From the NCBI GenBank assembly GCA_930367205.1, contig OV884015.1, positions 77,081,341 through 77,145,340 on the forward strand: a DNA stretch of 64,000 nt, in the 5' to 3' direction. Shown here piece after piece: positions 12,290-25,100 of the stretch (position 1 is its first letter; each line of letters starts with the position of its first letter). A model generated the notes under the pieces. It worked only from the letters and a program-made list of their open reading frames with translations. It was not told where the DNA came from and ran no database searches. The DNA comes from Acanthosoma haemorrhoidale (taxonomy: Eukaryota > Arthropoda > Insecta > Hemiptera > Acanthosomatidae). Made by a program: the position numbers and the translations under genes.

Positions 12290-13545
12290 CAATTGTCTCA
12301 GAGAAAGGTTTGTTTCACTGCCGTATTTTTTCCTAAAAAGAGCATATTGAGGTTAGTTTCGAGAAGTTCAGCTTCTTCCACTAGATCATCATATTGGCTG
12401 GCACGAACATTTCGCTTCAGTAGTCTGGCCAGGAATCAGCCAAGTAGAAAGGGCATCGCCATTTTGCGACCTTCGGTTGTGACGAAAAAATCTTTCGTGA
12501 GGGGTAAAGTTAGTAGCTGTGCAGAGAAGCAATCGGATAGAATGAAGGGATTCAGAAATAACATCTTCCCAAGAATCTGGAGACATACCTTTTCCTTGGG
12601 TGCCAATAATATTGTTTTCTATATTATTCCGTTGTACCGTTCTACCTGTCCATTTCCTTGTGGGTTGTAAGGCGTTGTCCTGCTGGTGGCCGCTCCATTC
12701 GCGTGCAGAAATGACGTCACCTCTCTTTGCACAAAAGAAGCGCCACGGTCCGAATGTAAAAATTATGGCATTCCAAATATTGAAAATAAACTGAAAAGAC
12801 ATTTACCAAATGTTGCAGAAGACAAATTGTAAGATGGGAAACGTGAATATTCATCAATGAATGTTAGGATATAGTGATTTCTGAACCTTGATGGGAGAGG
12901 GCCCTTAAAATCAATGTTTAGACGTTCAAAAGGACTCGTCGCTTTAATTAATGTCCCTGTGTTTTTCAAAAACCTAGGCTTCACTACTGCACAAATACGA
13001 CAAGCAGAGGTCTTGATTTCTTCGATTGAATATGTCAGGTTTTTACTCCTTATCCAATGATATATCCTTGTATATTGGATACATCCCATGTGATAACAGG
13101 ATGGCAAAATGAATTGTGAAGAACAAGTAATCAGACTACTTGACTATGTATGGACCGCAAGTTCTTGACTATGTATCCGTATTTACATTTTCCCTCCCCA
13201 CCCGGTATATTATGTTAAACTTGTATTATTTATTATTGAAGATAAAGCCTCCTGATTCATTGAGAGCTTAAAATGTATTCCTAAGTGAGTGGTAGCACGC
13301 ACATTTTCTTATGGATTCTACAATAGCCGCTGCTTCTTTCTCGAAGGACGAATGAGATTTTTTCGCTTGTGGCAGTGTCCTTGAAAAGAGTGCGACTCAA
13401 CGTGCATTGAAAAGAATGCTATTTGCGTCCTTACACAACGTGGCAGTCAACGCTACATCAGAGGCATAAGTTTCAACCACTAGAGGTGATTCATCTGTTA
13501 CAGTAGTGGCGAGGGATTTAGCTATGTACTTATTCTGCAATTTGA
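12290..13545 (-). mobile_element. decayed Ty3/gypsy (K02A2.6-like) pol remnant
   Basis: On the minus strand the order is as expected for pol. At about 13300-13540 is an RNase H remnant (VVETYASDVALTATLCKD, then VALFSRTLPQAKKSHSSFEK). At 12763-13107 is the integrase zinc-binding and core start (IYHWIRSKNL, then SACRICAVVKPRFLKN, FERLNIDFKGPLPSRF, TFIDEYSRFP). At 12389-12802, in another frame, is the rest of the core and downstream region (DSWEDVISESLHSIRLLLC, TPHERFFRHNRRS). Frames change and stops occur, so it is not functional. No LTRs were identified. It is a different family from the tRNA-Phe-primed gypsy elements at 27.7 and 55.4 kb. Confidence 0.75.
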
Positions 13546-13819
13546 AATCTTCTTCAGGCTGATGGCTTGAAGGAAAGATGCAGGTGTACGTGAGATGTCT
13601 TATTTTGCCTGATAAGTAAGGAATCCATCAGGCAAAATGATCCTAGATTCCGAGCGCGCAACATTCAACTTTGAAAACTAGCTTTTATTTCTATTATTAA
13701 GATGACGAACCCGCATTTATCCACAGCAGAAAGGAAACGTTTAAGATTTATTGAGGTTGGCAAGAAAGTAATTTCGGTTTTTTAGTTTAAAATAAAACAC
13801 AATTTTTTCTGTACAAGAA

Positions 13820-14470
13820 ATATACTTTAATCAGTCAAATATCTTCCATTTTGTTCGATGACCTTTTGCCATCTTTCTGGTAACTTCATGATCCTGCACT
13901 CATAGAACTTCTGGCCCTTGTCAGCAAAAAACTCAAACAAGTGCGATTTGAGGTCACTGTTATTACTGAAATTTTTGCCATTTAAGAAGTTTTGTAAACT
14001 TCGAAATAAATGATAATCCGATGGTGCAAGGTCGGGGATGTATAGGGGATGCGACATCACTTCCCGACCAAGCTCCAATAGTTTCGTAAATGTTGCTAAA
14101 GATGTGTGAGGCCTCGCATTGTCGTGGTGGAACCCAAATATTGAGCTTCTTAACAAGTCCAAGATGTCTTATATGATTTTCAATTGTTGTGTGTGATACA
14201 TTTACTGTTTTGTAATCTCTCGCACAGTTATATGACGATGCGAATCAATTATGGCTTTTATTTTGTCATCATCAACTTTAGAAGGTCGACCAGACTGTCA
14301 GTCATAGGTCATCTTTCAGTGAAAAATCTCCAGAACGAAATTTTTTAAACCAATTCTGACATGTGCGTTCTGTTAAACAATCAACAGCATAAACTTCACA
14401 TATCTCTTTGTGAGCTTCAGCAGCTTTCTTGCAGCAAATGCTTATTTTTTGCACTCCATGTTAAAACTGA
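13820..14470 (-). mobile_element. mariner transposon remnant with internal deletion
   Basis: The minus strand begins with an N-terminal helix-turn-helix region near 14280-14460 (CQNWFKKFRSGDFSLKD) that carries stops and frameshifts. It then passes directly, near 14150, into the catalytic C-terminal part at 13827-14162: FGFHHDNARPHTS and [16 protein letters not shown] (mariner D34D family), ending RWQKVIEQNGRYLTD. The middle of the gene, with the first catalytic Asp, is missing. It is inactive. Confidence 0.8.
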
Positions 14471-16139
14471 TCAAAAAATGACAGTTGTAAACAAAATTAC
14501 ACGGAATTTATTTATATAGCAATTTTGTCTTTTGGCGGTAATATCGTCAATTCATTGAGCCCGTCTTCAGCCAGCCAGCACTCTCTAGCCATCCTCGCTA
14601 CCTCTTCTTACCACAGATCCACATAAGAGTTATGTAATTTCTGTACACTTTACCTATACACGTATCATTGTAGAATCTTGTGATGACAAATTCGATACAT
14701 TATTGGTGTATCTTAAATCAATAATAACGCAGTTGGATGATAGATTGGATAAATTTGAAAGTAACTTGTATTATAACGAAACTATGACTGATCGATTTGA
14801 TCAGGATTAGGTAATAAATTTGACGAATTCAGAAGGAATACAATGGAAAATATTGGGAATCCTAAAAATGCCACACCTTATGAGGATGTAAACATATCAA
14901 TCGTTAATAAAATTGAAAACCAAGATATTTTTTCGTCTCTTTAAATAATTAGTAAAACTCTCGGTTGTTCCTCTGAGTTGAAAACTGATAAAAAGGTTCT
15001 AGGAATGTTAGCTGACATATGGAGAAAAAAAAGGCATTATTATCTAAAGGCTGATTAGATTTTACAAAGCGCCCTTGCGTGCAGAGGTTAATTATATCAA
15101 AATAATCAATGGATTATCAATTATTATTAGTTAAAAATCTAATTTCAATTAATCTCCGCATGATTTAACGATTAACCTGTCGTTTTCAGATTCAAGTCTT
15201 TATTAACTTTCGAAGAATAAATTAGTTATTATTTATTTGCTAAAGTATTACAGAGAAAACATGTGTTCCATAGGCCTGTCAATAATAATTTCTTATGTTT
15301 TTCTCCTAAAAATAGTATATTTTGTATTTTTGTTGAGGACCGATCTTGCTGTTCTGTGGGCATTGCCACATTTTTGAATTCAAATAAGCCTAATCCCACT
15401 GGGTGGTATGGTGCTGCGCTCTTGACCCTGACTCAGAAGTTAGCATTTCTTTGATATACTTGTTGTGGTTCAGATTAAGTAGGTTATTTTAGTATTTGCT
15501 CAGGATTTCTAATAAATCGCTTAGGTTTGCTATGGAGATTTTCCGGATAAAGACATGACACAACTTTTATTTTCTATAAATTCATTTCAATAATCAAAAA
15601 TATTAACGTTATTTGTTCAAAATCCAATTTAGCTTTATATATTCCTGGAATCAGTTAATGTTTTGGCAACTGTTCATCCTCTAACGTGAATCTGTATTAT
15701 TGCGTATAGGGTTGAAAATGAAGCGGTACATGAATAGATTTCTTTCAATTATTATTTTTATCGGCCTTTATTAAAGGTAAGCTTGGTTTATAATTTTTGT
15801 CATTGTTATTTTAATGAATAGATAGTATTAATTTACAATCTGTTTTATTTTTAAATAATAATTATTATCTCTTGAAAAACTCACTGTTGAACAATATGTT
15901 CACTGAAACATATTCTGTCTATTAGATAATATGTTTACTGTCATTTATGTTGTGTTGGCTGTTTTTTCTAATTGAACTATTTAGGTTTCAGTTGTACTCC
16001 TATAATATAATTGTTTTTAAAATAAAAGTGTACCGAGAATTTTTTATACATTAAATTTTTAATCAGTATGTACCCAACTGATTTGATTATAATTTTTTGT
16101 TTTCAATGTGTTAAGTGATGGTATGAGATTAAGCTCACA
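14471..16139. other. intergenic and DCAF8 5' region, no gene seen
   Basis: Only short, unsupported open frames are present. The right end should hold the DCAF8 promoter and 5' UTR; an in-frame TGA lies shortly upstream of the start codon, which supports the start chosen. No TATA box could be assigned with confidence because the DNA is uniformly AT-rich. Confidence 0.45.
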
Positions 16140-19100
16140 ATGAACAACAACTACAATGGTAACGACTCTGGGGTCGGATCTCAAGATCAACAGACAACCG
16201 GTGATGACATGGAAACAGCCAGTCAGGGAAATAATAATCAAGAACGAAATCTCTTTGGTGAGGAAGATACTTCATTGGAAATGTTATCTTCCAGTTTAGA
16301 AGATGGTCAAACTGCTGAAGATGAACTCAGGTTTCATAGAGACAGTCTTTCCTCTTCAGATGATGAGGTTGTAAGTAGATTCTCCTAATTTTTGGTATAG
16401 TTTTACAGTATATTAGTTAGTAACTGTAGGTAACTATTAAATAACCCATATCTAATTTTTATTATCCCCTTTTCATTACTGAGGCCTCCTTATTCAACTA
16501 AGAGTAATTTTGTCTCACTTTAGGCTGAGGTGCTTGTGATTTTTGTATTATTAGGAAAAAAATCGTCCAATGTGGAATCCAGAGCATGTACATGGTATTT
16601 GTTGAAAAACCAACAAGGGACCTACTTTAGAGCATTTCAGTTGTTTGTGGGTGGGTGTGTTTCATATATTAAAATAAACCAGTTGCATGGCCCTAGTGAA
16701 GACTGAAACCAATTTCCCATAGTTGTGGCTGTTGCCTTCTGACTCTTTCTCTTAGCTTTTTCAAAACTTCCTTACAATAATGCTGGTTAATTGTGCCTTC
16801 TGGAACCCATTCTTTCAAAATCACACTCTTTATTTTAGATTAAAAAAAACAGTGAGCACATGACTTTAAATTTGGGGAAGCTTTTTTTTTTATCCTTGGT
16901 GATGGCTGTTTAGGCAGAAATATCCTTGATGAACTTAATTCTTTCAAAAGGTACTTCGAATTCAGGTTGGTTCTAATGGCATAAAAGAAAGTTGATTGTA
17001 TAAAAAAAAAAAGCTAGTGGTTCCCTAGGCCTATAAGTTCTAAGGGGAATGGGAGAGATCTAATACGAGAAGGCTCGCTATTTCTTCTGGCGACCAGGTT
17101 GTTCAGGCACCACTTCTACACTGAGCCCGAAAGGATAAGGGCTATTCCCCCAAAACAAGCCAAGTGCACGTCAGAGGTTAGTTCGATCTTGAGTCCAAAG
17201 TGGCTAAGGTTATATCTCCTATAATATAGTACATATTTAAATTATATAAATACATTTAAGGAAATTTTATCTCTTCTAAACTGAATAATAATAATAAATT
17301 CTTTATATTTTCTAAGAATATTGAAGCAGTTTCATTTACATAAATCATTCAAAATAAATCAAAATTTAAAGTACTAACCAAGCATCAAAGTCATTGTTAA
17401 TAAGTATAAATTAGGTACAGAAGTTGAATAATCTGCAACTTAATCTATTTTTCTATTAATATTAATGGGGCGAGTGATAAAAAATGACAGATTTTGTTAT
17501 CTACAGTGACAGGAAATTTTTATCTACTGACCAGATTTATTTGTTGCCAAATCAATTTAAGGTTGATATCACTTAAATCTCTAGCTGACGACATTGCGGT
17601 TTACAGCAGCAGCATGAGTGCACAAAGAGCTCTTACACATGCCAAGTCAGTTTGTAACGTTATCAGTGACAGACTGGGCATGTTAAACATCAGTGTAAAC
17701 GCCGGGAAGACCGACTGTGTAATCTTTCTCCTCCTAAAGGGGAAAAAATCCTTGCCAAAATCGTATAGCATAGGAGGGCAAGAGAACTCGCCAGCTTTCT
17801 CAATGCACTATTTGGGTATAAAAATGGATAGGCATCTCCATTTCTCTACTCATTTTAGTAATAAAATAGAAAAAGTACGACAAAGGTCTTACCGGCTATC
17901 GCACTTGCTAACTTCACCTAACCTGTCACTTCGTCTTAAATTGATGATATATAAATGTGTCCTCCGGCCAGCTCTGCTGTACGGTGCCCCGCTATTTACC
18001 CACTTGACTGACAATATAGCCAAATATCTCCAACACTTCCAGAATGGGATCATGCGTAAAGTGGTCCGACATACCTCTTTCGAGAGGTTGAAGAACGCTG
18101 ACCTGCACCCATTGCTTGGAATGCGGTCTTCTCTTCTTGCATTTGGTTTTTCCTTAGGATTTGGTCAAACATAAATTTGACTAAAATTTGAAATATTGTT
18201 AATATTTAGCCATTATTGGAAACGTAACTTGACCGTTGCCGAAACAACCTGTTTGGTAATTTGAAAAAGAGGATGGTCTTTCTGAACGAACTATGAGTAG
18301 ATGGCTATAGAAATTTTAAACTGGCGATATCCTCGAAATGAAAGAGGGTTCTGGACGAAAATCATTCAATGAGGAAGCTCTATGGAACTCAGTTGAGGCA
18401 GACCCAACAAAAAGTACTAGGAAATTTGCAAGAGAGTTTGGAGTTTCTTTGAATAACTCGTGGGCAGCAAAACTTGGGAAAAGTGAATCGTTTATCAAGT
18501 GTGGTTCCCCACGACGTTTAGTAGAAATTGGTCAACAACTTGTAGATATATTGGAGAAACTCTAAGACCAAGGCATCAATGGTTAAACTGCTATCAACCT
18601 GTTGTGCCAGTCGCTTAGACTGTGCAATTCCAAAAAAGACTGGGAATGATTTTTGGATTTTGGAATTATTTAGGCATAATTCTTAATGAATTAATTCCAA
18701 AAGGTCGAACCATTGATTCAGAACTTTATACCGATCAGTTACAAAGCATGTTGTAACCCAGCGTTAGTAAACAAAAATCTGGTTTTTGTTATAACCTAAT
18801 ATCCTGACCACACACTTCTTGTTACACGAAACATAAAATTTCAGAACTGAATGGGATGACTTCTCCCTCACCTTGCTTTTAGTCCAGACTTAGCACGTTA
18901 CGACTACCATATCTTCCAGTCTACACAGGTGGTCTGAAAAGATGAATGAAGATGATAATAAAATAAATAAAAGCTAAAATAAAAGCTTTGTTAGGTCGGA
19001 AACTTTTCAGACCGCCCTCGTATTGACATAAATATTGCTCACTATCTCACTATTCGTCCAACAGAAAAACCTTCAGTACTCTAGAGTTGGAGAATTCTTC

Positions 19101-22100
19101 CTTTCAAAACCCTAAGAGTGGTATTGTGAAGGAATCTCTAGCCTCAAAATGGCAAAAAACCATAGAACAGAATGGTATTTAAAAAAAAATTGTGTTAAGA
19201 TAAAGTTATTTTTAAATTAGCAAGAAAAATGGTAATTTTTTATGACTCATGCTATTAATTCTTGCCTTATAAAACTGTTAAAGAATGTTTTTTAGTTTTA
19301 GGATCTTACTGAAAGATCCAGGGGTCAACACAAGTGATAAGTTTATGAAACAAGTTTGGCTCTGTGTATTATCAACATGATGATTGCTGCAGAATCTCAA
19401 CACATTTCTTTTGACACCCTTTTTGCTTTGGTGGGAGAAACCCTTGGGAATATGTTTACAAAAACTTTTGTGTTAAGATCCTCATGAAAAATCTTCTATC
19501 CAGTGTCTTTGTCAGTGTTTGGAGATTCAGCTATCATTTGAACACTAGTCAATGGTCTTTTCGAACTATCTGACTGATTTATTCTACAAATTCTTCAGTT
19601 CTTTAAGTGCAAGGTCGTCTAGGGCATTCATCATCTTTGATATTTGTATGTCTCTTGCTGAGTGTTTCGTGCCACTCAACCATATGCTAACGAGACAGGC
19701 TAAAGCCAGGATTTAAAAACATTCTGCTCTGGCATTTTGTGCCATTTCTCTAAAAATTTAAAATTGACATGTTGTTCGACTTTAAACTTAGCATTTTTTT
19801 GCCACTTTACCGAAATAACAACCTAACTAAATGGTATTCACATTTAGTGCATATCTTTTATGCGGGATCTTATTATTGAATTTCATTTCCACAGCAATAT
19901 TGCTGGGTTTTCCCCATAAACATTTTTTGTACTGGTCAAATAGACTGGAGCGTATATTACAGTTAAGATCATCTGGGTGAAAATGGTTAAAAGGAAGGAT
20001 GTTTGTTATCAGTTCATATTGTTATGGTCCACAAATAGATAATAATTGCCTCTCTTTATTGATAGATGAGTTTTATATTTCACAGGAACTAACTTCAAAA
20101 CTGGGAAATAAGGTATTTTTTTTTTTGCAGGGTTGGGGAAGAACACCAAACTGGTTAGAAGAAGAAGCATCTGATTGCTCCAGTTCTGTTGGTGATGCAG
20201 CTGATGATAATAATCCATCAGAACCCCATAGAACACCCAAAGTTCTTGGGATTCAAAAGCCTAAGCATAATTGGTTTGTCGTCAAAGAACTTGCCATGAG
20301 GTGGGTTTTTAATAATATCTCTGGTTATTTATATAGGCTCTAATATATAATTTGCTTTTACTACCTCGTATAATTAACTTTTTATTAACATTGTCATTTT
20401 TTTAGGGAGATTGGACACTTTCGTAATCCAATTTCATTCACCCAGCGATTTTATGGTTCTCTTCATGCTGTTCAACGACTTGAACTTATGTATAAACTTG
20501 AGAAACACACTGGGTGTGTAAATGCTATTAATTTCAATTCTTCTGGAACAAGACTTATTTCTGGCTCAGATGACAGAATGGTGGCTGTGTGGAATTGGAC
20601 GATAGGAAAATGCCTTACAACCTTCAACACTGGCCATACCAGCAATGTTTTTCAGGTGAATATCCTCATGAAGATTTTCCTTACTTTTTTTTTTAATCAG
20701 AAACCCTAATGTTTTCACCTGTGTGTCTGCCCAGGGAATAGTGAGCCCTGTTGGATCAATAAACATAAAGTTATATCTATCAAGTGTCCATTTGATCACT
20801 TGACGACATGAAAAATATTTTGTACTCCATTAAACATAATAAAGGGTAATTAACTCCCTCATATAAAAATTAAAAAAAAATTATCATACTGAGTAGCGTT
20901 TTCAACTTAAAGATCATGTCACCCTGATTAACAAAGCACAATTTTTGTTTTTTATTTTTGAAGTGTAATCACATATCTTTAAAACTGTCATTTAATCTAT
21001 GCATACAGATTTTAGCTCATTCTTTTTTTTACAAAGAGAGATGATATTGTTCGTGTTAATTTCATGGTGATCAAAATAAAACTGGACCCACGATAAATAT
21101 ACGCTGACACAATGGGGCTCTGCAAACCGTACCTAGTAGCGTCTCCCCAAGCGATCCAGTCGGCCTCTCTCCGGTTCACACTTGCCTTTGGGATCCGGAC
21201 GGTTTTCACCTACCCTTAGATACCAAGTGTGAATTCTTGGTCTTCCCAAGACCAGATAAACTACGTATAATACCTACCCTGTACCTCTTCTGAACCATAG
21301 TGCAATGTCGGGGCACACCTTCTAAGATCTTATGGAGTAAGATCAACATACAAAAATATGAAAATCTGCCCGCTGACTAGGCCGCCAGCAAAGGTCAAAG
21401 ACCACAGGTTTACCCATTTTATCTCTTTCTTCACACCCGCTGGGCAGCGGCCGGGTCGACGAGACTCTAGCCCTCTGTCGGGTGCCCCCTTGCTACCCGA
21501 CAATGACTAAAAAAACCTCTTACCTTCACGACCTCATTTAATTCAAATCCTGCAGTACTAGATCCCTCCCTTCCAACTTTTATTTCCCTTCTCACAAATC
21601 TGCTTCCTTTGGACGTTCATTTTTCTTAGTGTGCTACAAACCTTCGGTAATCCATTCCCATCGATATTTGTTTCGATATATTTATATTTATCATTATTTT
21701 AATTATAGTCTCTGCACAAATGTTTCAGTGTAAATACTTGCCATTGACTGGAGATGGCCACATTGTGACTTGTTCTCGTGATGGACAAGTAAGGCTTGCT
21801 TTACAAACAAGCAATGGAGGCTATGAGAGTTCTATCACTTTGGTCCAACATAATAAAGCCTGTCATAAAATATCTGTTATTCGGCAGGAACCACATATTG
21901 TTCTTACTGCTGGTGCAGACAGCCTTATTTATTCCATAGATGTGCGGGAAAAAATACCTAACAGGTAGGTCCTTTTTTAATATGCAATTTTAATTGTTTA
22001 TAATTATATTAACAGTTATAATTGTTGAGATATTTTAGTCTGAACCTTCGAAAAGATGACTTCAGTTTAGAATATCTCATAAACCGTAACAGTATCTGCT

Positions 22101-25100
22101 GGTTCATCAGAATAAGCTGAAGAAATATTGGGGGTGATTCAACAAATGTTATAGCTCCGTTAAGAAGTTAGGAGCCAAAGAGTGAAAAAAAAATTTATTT
22201 ACAGAGTTTTTACCAGTATTTTTGCTCAGATACAAGTGAATTGAAATTTAAAAAGTATATTTACGTCATTAGCTCCAATTTAGAGAATATTTCATTAATT
22301 AGTCATGAGCAGGATATTCATAGCAAAAACACAGATGATACAAACCTACTCTTTTATTTATGTAGATGTGGGATAGTCTACTAAAAATAAACCGCAACCG
22401 GCTGCGGAATTTTAATTCCACTAGATTTTTCTCTTGAAGGTTTCACAGTGTGCTTCGAGAAAAGGGGAAGTACGATGATGATCCAAAATATACCTGAACA
22501 CTATTATTGTGAACTAAAGTGTCGTGCAATCATAGAGAACACTAAGTATTTCTATAACACCTTGTTTGAGGTCATTATTTTCAAATGTAACGGTTGGTTC
22601 CAGTATCAAAGCTTTATTATATTTTACATGGAATGCTATGGTATCAGCAAACTTGGTTGAACCGTCTGAATACAGGCTGAGGACATCTTCATGGTATAAA
22701 ACCACCCTAAGGATCTAAATAATATTTCCTTTATATTATGGTGCCGGCGTTATATAAAGAGCATGTTGTATGGATCATTTACTACCAGCTGATGTTTTTG
22801 TCTCCCCACAACATCAGCCAGCTCCAGGACACTGCAGAAAAGCACAAAGTTGTAATTACGCTTCTTGGGTTTAGTCCTTTCGGATCATGTGAGAATCTTC
22901 CATTGTAGATAAATGTGTTGCTCATTGGGACTGCTTTAAGTGGTTAACGTCAAATACTTGCCTTTTACTTATTAGGTGTATTATCTAATATTGTTTAACA
23001 AAGTTGCATGATGAAACTATTATATAAGTTGAACCCCTTGATATGCCGTAACCCTTGTGCTACATAATAAATTGAAATTTAAAAATTGATTTATATATTA
23101 CACTAAACTTTTCTTTTTTTTCCAGATTAGTTACGGTTAAAGACAGGTCAAAAAGAATTAGTTTGTATAGTATAAGTACTAATCCTTTGACTGGAAATGA
23201 ATTTTGTGTATCAGGAGAAGATTTATACATTAGAGTGTATGATAGGAGGTTTATAAATAGAAATGGTGTTGCTGGTATCAAATATGCTCCTCCACATTTA
23301 CAGGTTATTTCTCTTCATTATTAAATGTTGTAATTTTTTTTTTAATTCATTAAATTTTATACCACTGATAAATAACATAAGAGTAAATATTATGCAATAA
23401 AGAAGACGGAGATCTTGCCCTTCTGTATTTCAGCAACATGTTGAATTGAAGCATGATAGGAACCACACATTAGTTAAAAGAGGTCTTTTGATTTAATAAC
23501 TAATAACATTCATTTTTGACCTGTCAAGATGCTACAACTTGATAAATAATTGCATTTATTATGATATTGTATATATGTGTTAATAATTATTTAAAACATA
23601 TTCAAACGATGGGCAATGAGTGTTCAGCAAAGAAAATTATAGTGCAGATACATATTTCAAATGAAATTAATCAAAATAATCATATAATGTTGGTTCATTC
23701 ATTTCAACCAATTTCTGTTACAGAATAAATCACATTCAGTATATGTGACTTGTGCAGCTTATAGTTATAATGGAGCAGAAATAATTGGATCTTATAATGA
23801 TGATGATATTTACATGTTTGATACGAAACTCCCTTCTGGATCCGATTTCGTTCACAGTTATGAAGGTCATCGAAACTCAGAGACAGGTACTATTGCTTTA
23901 AGTTACTGCTTTGCACATTCTAGTTCATAATTTAGTATAGAATTTGCTACTTTATTTTTATCTTTATTGGGTTTTTATTTCTGTCACACCAATACCATAA
24001 AGTTCCTATAAAACTATATTTATACCTTAAAAAGAAGGCATTTTATATGAAATTTTAAACAGCTTATAATTTATGTTCACTTATGAAATTTTATTATTAC
24101 AATAGTCTTATTTCTGTTTCAGTGAAGGGGGTAAATTTTTTTGGACCTAAAAGTGAATATGTAGTATCAGGCTCTGACTGTGGTAATATATATATTTGGG
24201 ATAAACACACAGAAGCTATTGTTCAGTGGATGCGAGGGGATGAAGATGGAGTTGTGAGTACAATAATTCTAAATTATTTATTTTTACTCACTAGCAAGAT
24301 TTAGCAATGGTTACACATGATTTTTTTCTTTTTATGGATCACCCGTGGTTTGGGGAAGGAATCAATCTATTTGAGGGGGATGTATTTTTGTAAATCCATC
24401 TTATTTTTTACTCAATCCTTGATGTGGATCATTGGTTTCGAACTGAATGGTAAAAAAATGTCACTATGTCAGCAAATCTGAAGCGGCCCTCTGCATTGTT
24501 GAAATCTACCTCATCAAAGCAGACATAGCCTTTTTCCTCCATTAGTTTTCCAATATTTTTTTTGGTGTTGTGATGATGGATGACAAGGAGCCTGTTAATT
24601 GGAGCACTTAATCATCACATGAGCCAGGACTTCTGATTGCTACATTTATTACAATGGAGTCCAACACCACCAATCGTGTCACTTCTGACTCCTATAGCAC
24701 CACAAAGAGGGGAATGTTCAACTTGCATTTGAGATGTAACACACCTACCCCCTGTCAAAGGGCATACCTTGACCAATATTCAAATGACTTCTCCTTCTTC
24801 TACAGTAATTGCTTGACCTTCCTAATGCTGTCGCTGTCGCTGTCCTCCATGCTAACAGCTTCTCGGTCCAGTCGCCCAGTGCAGTCAGATACTTCCATTT
24901 CATAGTTGAGTAGTGACTGGACTTTTGCATCTTCTACTTTAAGGAGTCTCTGTGAACTATTGTTAAAATAGGGCTTTCCACTGGCACTTGAGGAGACCCA
25001 AGCTGTGAAATCTTTTGGAAGTATACTTCATTAAAGAGGTACTACACTGCCCCACAAAAAAAGAAAGATTTACTACACTGTTATTTGTTTCCTAGAATAG

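Noticed and set aside
20009..20236. Minus-strand frame over DCAF8 exon 2
   Set aside because: It is the reverse shadow of a real exon that fits DCAF8 in sequence and phase.
21060..21520. tRNA or rRNA-like gene in the GC-richer part of DCAF8 intron 3
   Set aside because: No cloverleaf with proper A and B boxes or recognisable rRNA segment could be traced by eye.
23060..23281. Minus-strand frame over DCAF8 exon 5
   Set aside because: Reverse shadow; the + strand gives WD40 sequence with matching splice sites.
24480..24960. Possible transposase or host exon in DCAF8 intron 7
   Set aside because: Fragments such as [13 protein letters not shown] on the minus strand are suggestive but stops are frequent and no family fits.
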